Notes under the pieces: model-generated
What the model saw: only the letters and a program-made list of their open reading frames with translations
Databases searched by the model: none
Told to the model about the DNA's origin: nothing
Part shown: piece after piece, positions 60,032-64,000 of the stretch
Position numbering within the stretch: the first letter of the stretch is position 1
How the letters are laid out: each line of letters starts with the position of its first letter
Assembly (NCBI GenBank): GCA_050331695.1
Contig: JBHJGP010000008.1
Coordinates: forward strand, 1 to 64,000
Source of the DNA: JBHJGP01 sp050331695
GTDB lineage: Bacteria > Pseudomonadota > Alphaproteobacteria > Geminicoccales > Geminicoccaceae
Direction: 5' to 3'
Length of the DNA: 64,000 nt
Made by a program: the position numbers and the translations under genes

Positions 60032-60116
60032 GCCTTGGAGGCCGTGTGCTTCCGAAAACCTGGTCTCCGCGCTTGCCGGACTGGATCTGACGACGAAACC
60101 CGCGTAGCCGGAACGG

Positions 60117-61016
60117 ATGGAGCCCTCTCCCCATTCGCCCCTGGCCTCTTCGCCCTCCAGCGATATCCCGGTTGCCGTCTCCTCTGTCCTTCTGGGCTCT
60201 TTGTGCCTGGTGGGCATGACCACCACGACCAAGCTTCTGACCGAAACCTATCCGATAGCGATGGTGGTCTGGGGCCGCTACGCCTTTCACTTCGCCATCC
60301 TCGCCGTGATCATGGCGCCCCGAATGGCAGCGGTGATGCGGGCGCCTCGTCGAGACATTCAGGTGCTGCGCTCGAGCCTCATGCTGGTGGCGACAGTCCT
60401 CAACGTCATCGCACTTCACCACCTGCAACTGGCCGAAGTCTCGGCGATCATGTTCCTGACCCCGCTCATGGTGACGGCGCTCTCCACACCACTTCTGGGC
60501 GAGGACGTGGGCCCGCGGCGTTGGCTCGCCGTACTTGTCGGATTTGCCGGTGCGCTGATCATCATTCGTCCGGGCCTCGGCGTTGTCCACGCGGCATCCC
60601 TGGTGGCCCTGGGCTGTGCGCTGGCCTACGCGCTCTATCAGCTCGCCACCCGCAAGGTGCACGGCATCGCCGACCCCTGGATGTCACTCTTTTACACCTC
60701 GATCGTCGGCACGGTGGCCTCGTCCCTCCTGGTCCCAATCTGGTGGCAGCCACCCGATATCTGGGGATGGCTCGGCATGGCCGCGTCCGGCGCGTTCGGT
60801 GCCGCCGGCCATCTGGGCCTCATCATCGGCCTCAGCCGGGCTGCGGCATCGAGGATCACCCCCTTCACCTATACCCAGCTCTTGTGGGCCATCATCGCCG
60901 GCTGGCTGGTCTTCGGTGATTGGCCGGATGTTGGGACACTCGTCGGCGGCCTGATAATCGTCGCGAGCGGGCTTTACGTGTTCCGGCGAGAAGTTCACCT
61001 TTCAGGCGCAAACTGA
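60117..61016 (+). CDS. EamA/DMT-superfamily transporter
   Basis: The 299-residue membrane protein has ten predicted helices in two EamA repeats (about 20-145 and 155-290), with the typical LTPLMVTALSTPLLGE and YTQLLWAIIAGWLVFGDWP at the repeat ends. It probably exports or exchanges a small metabolite. It is preceded by an 85-base gap after the MDR gene. Confidence 0.88.
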   Translation: MEPSPHSPLASSPSSDIPVAVSSVLLGSLCLVGMTTTTKLLTETYPIAMVVWGRYAFHFAILAVIMAPRMAAVMRAPRRDIQVLRSSLMLVATVLNVIALHHLQLAEVSAIMFLTPLMVTALSTPLLGEDVGPRRWLAVLVGFAGALIIIRPGLGVVHAASLVALGCALAYALYQLATRKVHGIADPWMSLFYTSIVGTVASSLLVPIWWQPPDIWGWLGMAASGAFGAAGHLGLIIGLSRAAASRITPFTYTQLLWAIIAGWLVFGDWPDVGTLVGGLIIVASGLYVFRREVHLSGAN

Positions 61017-61080
61017 AGCGCGAAAAGGCCTCGCATCCGGGTCCGCACTACCTACATTGTCAATGATTGAGAGGTCCCCC

Positions 61081-62349
61081 ATGCCAGACTCCGCGATTTC
61101 GGCGATTGTTTCTTGGACCACGTCCCAGGGGCTTGCGGGCACCAACGAGCTGGACCTGCTCACCGGTTTCTGCGAGCGCATGCAGGACCAGGGGGTTTCG
61201 TTGTGGCGCGCGAGCGTCGGTCTCGAAAGCCTTCATCCGGTGATCGGTGCTCGCGGTTTCATGTGGCGCTCGGACGGCCGGGGCGTGAGGCTCGAGGATT
61301 ATCCGAGGCTCAATGACGACGACGACACGCATGAATATATCCGTTCTCCGTTCTTCGCCTTGCACCAGAGCGATGAGACCCGACTAAGACGACGCCTTGC
61401 GGCCGACCAGACGGAGGGTGAGTTTCCGCTTTTGGATGGTTTTCGCGCCGAGGGAGCGACTGATTACGTCGCCTTCAAAACCCCACTCGGCGGAACGGGA
61501 CGGATCGGCGATTGGGATGAAATCTACACATCCTGGGCGACCGACCGGCAGGATGGGTTTACGGATCGCGACCTGGTGGTCCTGGACGCGACCCTGCCGC
61601 ATCTGGTTCTAGCCCTCAAATCGGCGGCGCAGCATTGGAATACCCGCACGCTTCTCGAAACCTATCTCGGCCGCGATGCCGGCGGCCGTATCCTCTGCGG
61701 TGAAATCGATCGGGGCTCCCTGCAGACGCTCGACGCCGTTCTCTGGTCCAGTGACCTCACCGGTTTCACCCGCATCGCCGACACCATCGACAAAGAGCAA
61801 CTGATCAGCCTGCTCAACGAGTATGCCGATTGCGTTGCCCAGGCGGTTCATCGGCACAAAGGCCACGTTCTGAAATTCATCGGCGATGGCGTGCTTGCCG
61901 CCTTTGATGCCGGTGAATGCCGTTGCGCGATCTCCCAAGCCATCAAGGCCGCCGAGGACGCCCTTCGAAGCACCAGCCAACTGCATCGAACCCGGCAGGC
62001 AGCCGGACTGTCGGCACCCTCGCTGCGGATCGCGCTCCATCGAGGCGAGGTGCTTTACGGCAATATCGGCTCCGAGGACCGACTGGACTTCACGGTCGTC
62101 GGGCCCGCGGTCAATGAGGTGTCGCGGATCGTTGATATGTGCCGGTCTCTGGACCAGCCCTTGATCCTGTCGTCGGCCTTCGCGTCGGCTGCCCAGCATG
62201 GCAGCGATCGTCTCGTTTCACTGGGACGCTATGCGCTCCGAGGCGTGCGCCAGCCGCAGGAACTGTTTACGCTGGAGCCCGGAAGTGAAGCCGTGGAGAA
62301 AGAGGCCGCGATGGCGTCAGCCAATGCAACCGAGGCACCGGCAGCGTGA
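61081..62349 (+). CDS. Class III adenylate cyclase with an N-terminal sensor-like region
   Basis: The 422-residue protein has an N-terminal region (about 1-200) of the kind found in alphaproteobacterial cyclases and a C-terminal class III catalytic domain from about residue 215. The metal Asp pair is present (WSSDLTGFTR and FIGDGVLA), the purine-selecting Lys is in VLKFIGDG and Asp in LDFTVVG, and the transition-state Asn and Arg are in AVNEVSR. The set indicates ATP as substrate. ATG 61081 follows GAGAGG. Its cAMP could serve the CRP-type site found at 38.7 kb (inference). Confidence 0.9.
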   Translation: MPDSAISAIVSWTTSQGLAGTNELDLLTGFCERMQDQGVSLWRASVGLESLHPVIGARGFMWRSDGRGVRLEDYPRLNDDDDTHEYIRSPFFALHQSDETRLRRRLAADQTEGEFPLLDGFRAEGATDYVAFKTPLGGTGRIGDWDEIYTSWATDRQDGFTDRDLVVLDATLPHLVLALKSAAQHWNTRTLLETYLGRDAGGRILCGEIDRGSLQTLDAVLWSSDLTGFTRIADTIDKEQLISLLNEYADCVAQAVHRHKGHVLKFIGDGVLAAFDAGECRCAISQAIKAAEDALRSTSQLHRTRQAAGLSAPSLRIALHRGEVLYGNIGSEDRLDFTVVGPAVNEVSRIVDMCRSLDQPLILSSAFASAAQHGSDRLVSLGRYALRGVRQPQELFTLEPGSEAVEKEAAMASANATEAPAA

Positions 62350-62942
62350 TCCTCTATACCGCCAATCCGTCGCCCTTTTCGCGCATGGCGCGGGTCGTGG
62401 CTCGGGAACTGAACCTCACGAACCGCGTCGAGGAACGCCAGGTCAATCCTTGGAACGATCCGGATGGGCTTTTGAGCGCCAATCCTCTGGGGACCATCCC
62501 CACCCTGATCCTTGATGACGGCGGCGTGCTGAGCGACAGCAAGCTGATCACCGTCTATTTGAACGACCAGGCGGGCGGCACGCTGTTCGGAACGGACGAA
62601 CAGCGTTGGGCTGTGGGCAACCGCGTCTATCTGGCGGACGGCATCTTGAATGCGGGCGTGTTCCTGACCGTGAGCCGCCGGCGACCGGAGGAGGAGCGTG
62701 CGCCCTTGTGGATGGAGCGGCGGTCCTTGACCATCCAGCGGACGCTTCAAGTGCTAGAGCGCGAGGTGCCGGCACTTCAGGATCCCTTGACCATGGACCA
62801 GATCGCCGTGGGCTGCGCGCTCGGTTATCTTGATTTTCGCCAGTGTGTCGGCGACTGGCGAGCGATCGCACCGACGCTCGGTGCCTGGTTCGGCGGCTAT
62901 GCCCAGCGGCCGGCGATGGTCGGCACAGCGCCTGCGGACTAG
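62346..62942 (+). CDS. Glutathione S-transferase family protein
   Basis: The 198-residue protein has an N-terminal thioredoxin-like GST domain (ILYTANPSPFSRMARVVARE, NPLGTIPTLILDDGGVLSDSKLI) and a helical C-terminal domain. Ser in SPFSR could activate glutathione. GTG 62346 overlaps the cyclase stop by four bases, so both are translated together. Confidence 0.88.
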   Translation: MILYTANPSPFSRMARVVARELNLTNRVEERQVNPWNDPDGLLSANPLGTIPTLILDDGGVLSDSKLITVYLNDQAGGTLFGTDEQRWAVGNRVYLADGILNAGVFLTVSRRRPEEERAPLWMERRSLTIQRTLQVLEREVPALQDPLTMDQIAVGCALGYLDFRQCVGDWRAIAPTLGAWFGGYAQRPAMVGTAPAD

Positions 62943-63001
62943 CGTCTCCGCCCGCGCCGCCATATGACTGGTCAACGGGACAATCAGGGGGGCTTTCGCC
63001 A

Positions 63002-63289
63002 ATGCACGTGATGATCCGCTGCCACGATAACCAAGGTTCGGCCAGCCTCCGCCAGAACAATCGGCCCGAACATCTGGATTATCTTCGCTCGCTAGGTCCG
63101 AAACTGGCCTTCGCCGGCCCGCTTCTGGACAGTGAGGGAGGCTCGATCGGTAGCCTCTTGATCGTTGACGTCGACGGTATTGATGCCGCGAATGAACTCG
63201 CCGATGGTGACCCCTTCGCCAAGGTCGGCGTTTTCGCCAGCCGAGAGGTCGTGCCGGTCAAACCTGTCATCGGCACCTGGCTGGACTGA
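63002..63289 (+). CDS. YciI-family protein
   Basis: The 95-residue ferredoxin-like-fold protein has the YciI pattern (MHVMIRCHDNQGSASLRQNN, RPEHLDYLRSLGPKLAFAGPLL, and DPFAKVGVFASREVVPV) with the conserved His-Asp pair. Function in cells is unknown; some members are degradative hydrolases. Its stop overlaps the next start (TGATG). Confidence 0.9.
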   Translation: MHVMIRCHDNQGSASLRQNNRPEHLDYLRSLGPKLAFAGPLLDSEGGSIGSLLIVDVDGIDAANELADGDPFAKVGVFASREVVPVKPVIGTWLD

Positions 63290-63705
63290 TGCCGCACTGG
63301 TTGTTCAAGACCGAGCCCGGTGACTATAGCTGGGAGGATCTCGTCGCCGACGGCGAGACCGAGTGGGACGGCGTCAAGAACCATCAGGCGGCTGCCAATA
63401 TGCGCGAGATGAAGGTCGGCGAACGGGCCTTCTTCTATCGCTCGATCAAGGATCCGGCCGTTCTGGGCGTGATGGAGGTCAGCCGCGAAGCTTATCCGGA
63501 CCCGGACGACAGCCAGGGCAAGTTCGTCCGTGTCGATGTGAAACCGGTGGCCAAGCTGTGTGAGCCTGTGTCGCTCGCCGCGATCAAGGGAGAGGCCAAG
63601 CTTTCGCATATCGCTCTCGTCCGGCAATCACGTCTGTCGGTAATGCCGATCGACGATGAGGCCTGGTCTCTGATCTTGTCCATGGGTGGCGGTCTCGAGG
63701 ACTAG
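63289..63705 (+). CDS. EVE domain-containing protein
   Basis: The 138-residue single-domain protein (HWLFKTEPGDYSWEDL, WDGVKNHQAAANMREMKVGERAFFYRS) belongs to the PUA-like EVE fold, a reader of modified bases; bacterial members have been linked to tRNA modification and to recognition of modified DNA in restriction. No restriction gene is beside it; the YciI-EVE pair is common in alphaproteobacteria, suggesting a housekeeping role. Confidence 0.93.
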   Translation: MPHWLFKTEPGDYSWEDLVADGETEWDGVKNHQAAANMREMKVGERAFFYRSIKDPAVLGVMEVSREAYPDPDDSQGKFVRVDVKPVAKLCEPVSLAAIKGEAKLSHIALVRQSRLSVMPIDDEAWSLILSMGGGLED

Positions 63706-63784
63706 CCCCGCCGCCACGGGTCTTGGCGGGGAACGGCACCCGATAGTGTCCGTTCATAAATTGTGGGCCGAGGGAGGATGGACG

Positions 63785-64000
63785 ATGCGTTGGCGTACCG
63801 GACGACGCAGCAGCAATGTCGATGACCGGCGGGGGCGGGGCGGCTTCGGTGGTTTTCGGCCTCGTGGTGGCTTCCGGCTGCCGGGTCGCATGCCGCGGAC
63901 CCGCCGGGGAGGCGTGCTCGGCGGCGGTATCGGCACAGTCCTCCTCTTGCTTCTGGCGTTGGTCTTCGGTTTCGATCCTAGCATTCTGCTCCAAAGCGGT
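63785..64000 (+). CDS. YpfJ-type neutral zinc metallopeptidase, N-terminus only
   Basis: The 72 visible codons begin MRWRTGRRSSNVDDRRGRGG, continue with an Arg/Gly-rich stretch and then one membrane helix (VLLLLLALVFGFDPSILL), and run off the window. The MRWxGRRxSxNVxDRRG start and the FGFDPSxLL end of the helix match the YpfJ/KPN_00809 family from memory. A GGGAGG site precedes the ATG at good distance. The catalytic HExxH lies beyond the window. Confidence 0.75.
   Translation, partial: MRWRTGRRSSNVDDRRGRGGFGGFRPRGGFRLPGRMPRTRRGGVLGGGIGTVLLLLLALVFGFDPSILLQSG

Noticed and set aside
63289..63705. EVE protein as part of a defence island
   Set aside because: Neighbours are YciI, GST and a metallopeptidase, with no restriction or methyltransferase gene; a housekeeping role is more likely.
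1..64000. tRNA, rRNA genes or CRISPR arrays
   Set aside because: No cloverleaf-like intergenic segment, no rRNA-like stretch and no regularly spaced direct repeats were seen by eye; a tRNA or covariance scan was not possible.

Overview
This 64 kb window is dense, high-GC bacterial chromosome and fits an alphaproteobacterium, most likely of the Rhodospirillales type. The lineage signals are a Fur-family regulator of Irr type (HHHH motif, no CxxC zinc motif), a MucR/Ros regulator, a YlxR domain fused to an L7Ae-like domain between nusA and infB, an XRE regulator - metK - trmB order, and a MoxR - DUF58 - DUF4159 operon beside a NUDIX - CCA-transferase pair. These lineage assignments rest on family knowledge; no search was run. 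No rRNA, tRNA or CRISPR array was seen.

Layout. 0-1.7 kb: edge of one mobile element abutting an IS3-family insertion sequence, then a non-coding scar. 1.7-6.8 kb (minus): cytochrome c maturation genes ccmD-E-F-G-H-I. 7-16 kb (plus): glnD, murJ, trpS, a DUF2333 membrane protein, an Nfu scaffold, tsaB, rimI, a TusA-like protein (minus) and mucR. 16.3-24.3 kb (plus): miaB-phoH-ybeY-corC-lnt, then XRE-metK-trmB. 24.4-33.8 kb (plus): rimP-nusA-ylxR/L7Ae-infB-rbfA-truB-rpsO-pnp, with an intrinsic terminator just in front of rimP and a hairpin in front of pnp. 34-36.7 kb: a nitronate-monooxygenase-like flavoprotein, irr, and an orphan gene. 36.7-38.5 kb (minus): typA. 38.5-39.65 kb: a visibly lower-GC island with two unrecognised small genes behind a CRP-type operator and ending at a long hairpin. 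39.65-43.1 kb: an orphan sugar-type ABC ATPase (minus), engB, argB and a retroviral-type aspartic protease. 43.1-49 kb (minus): a BMP-type nucleoside/nucleobase ABC importer with cytosine deaminase. 49-55.7 kb (minus): moxR, DUF58, DUF4159 and a vWA/amidotransferase-like membrane protein whose reading frame is cut by an in-frame amber codon. 56-64 kb (plus): NUDIX, CCA transferase, DUF1499, a quinone-oxidoreductase-like MDR, an EamA transporter, an adenylate cyclase, a GST, YciI, EVE and the start of a YpfJ-like metallopeptidase.

Most of the window is housekeeping: translation factors and ribosome maturation, RNA decay, tRNA modification, envelope lipoprotein acylation and heme-protein assembly, in long gene strings with start/stop overlaps. 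The parts that could hold something new are the CRP-controlled small-gene pair at 38.7-39.6 kb, whose second product ends in a six-cysteine tail after a Gly-Gly; the amber-interrupted membrane gene in the MoxR operon; the orphan gene behind irr; and the leader structure of the rimP-nusA operon.
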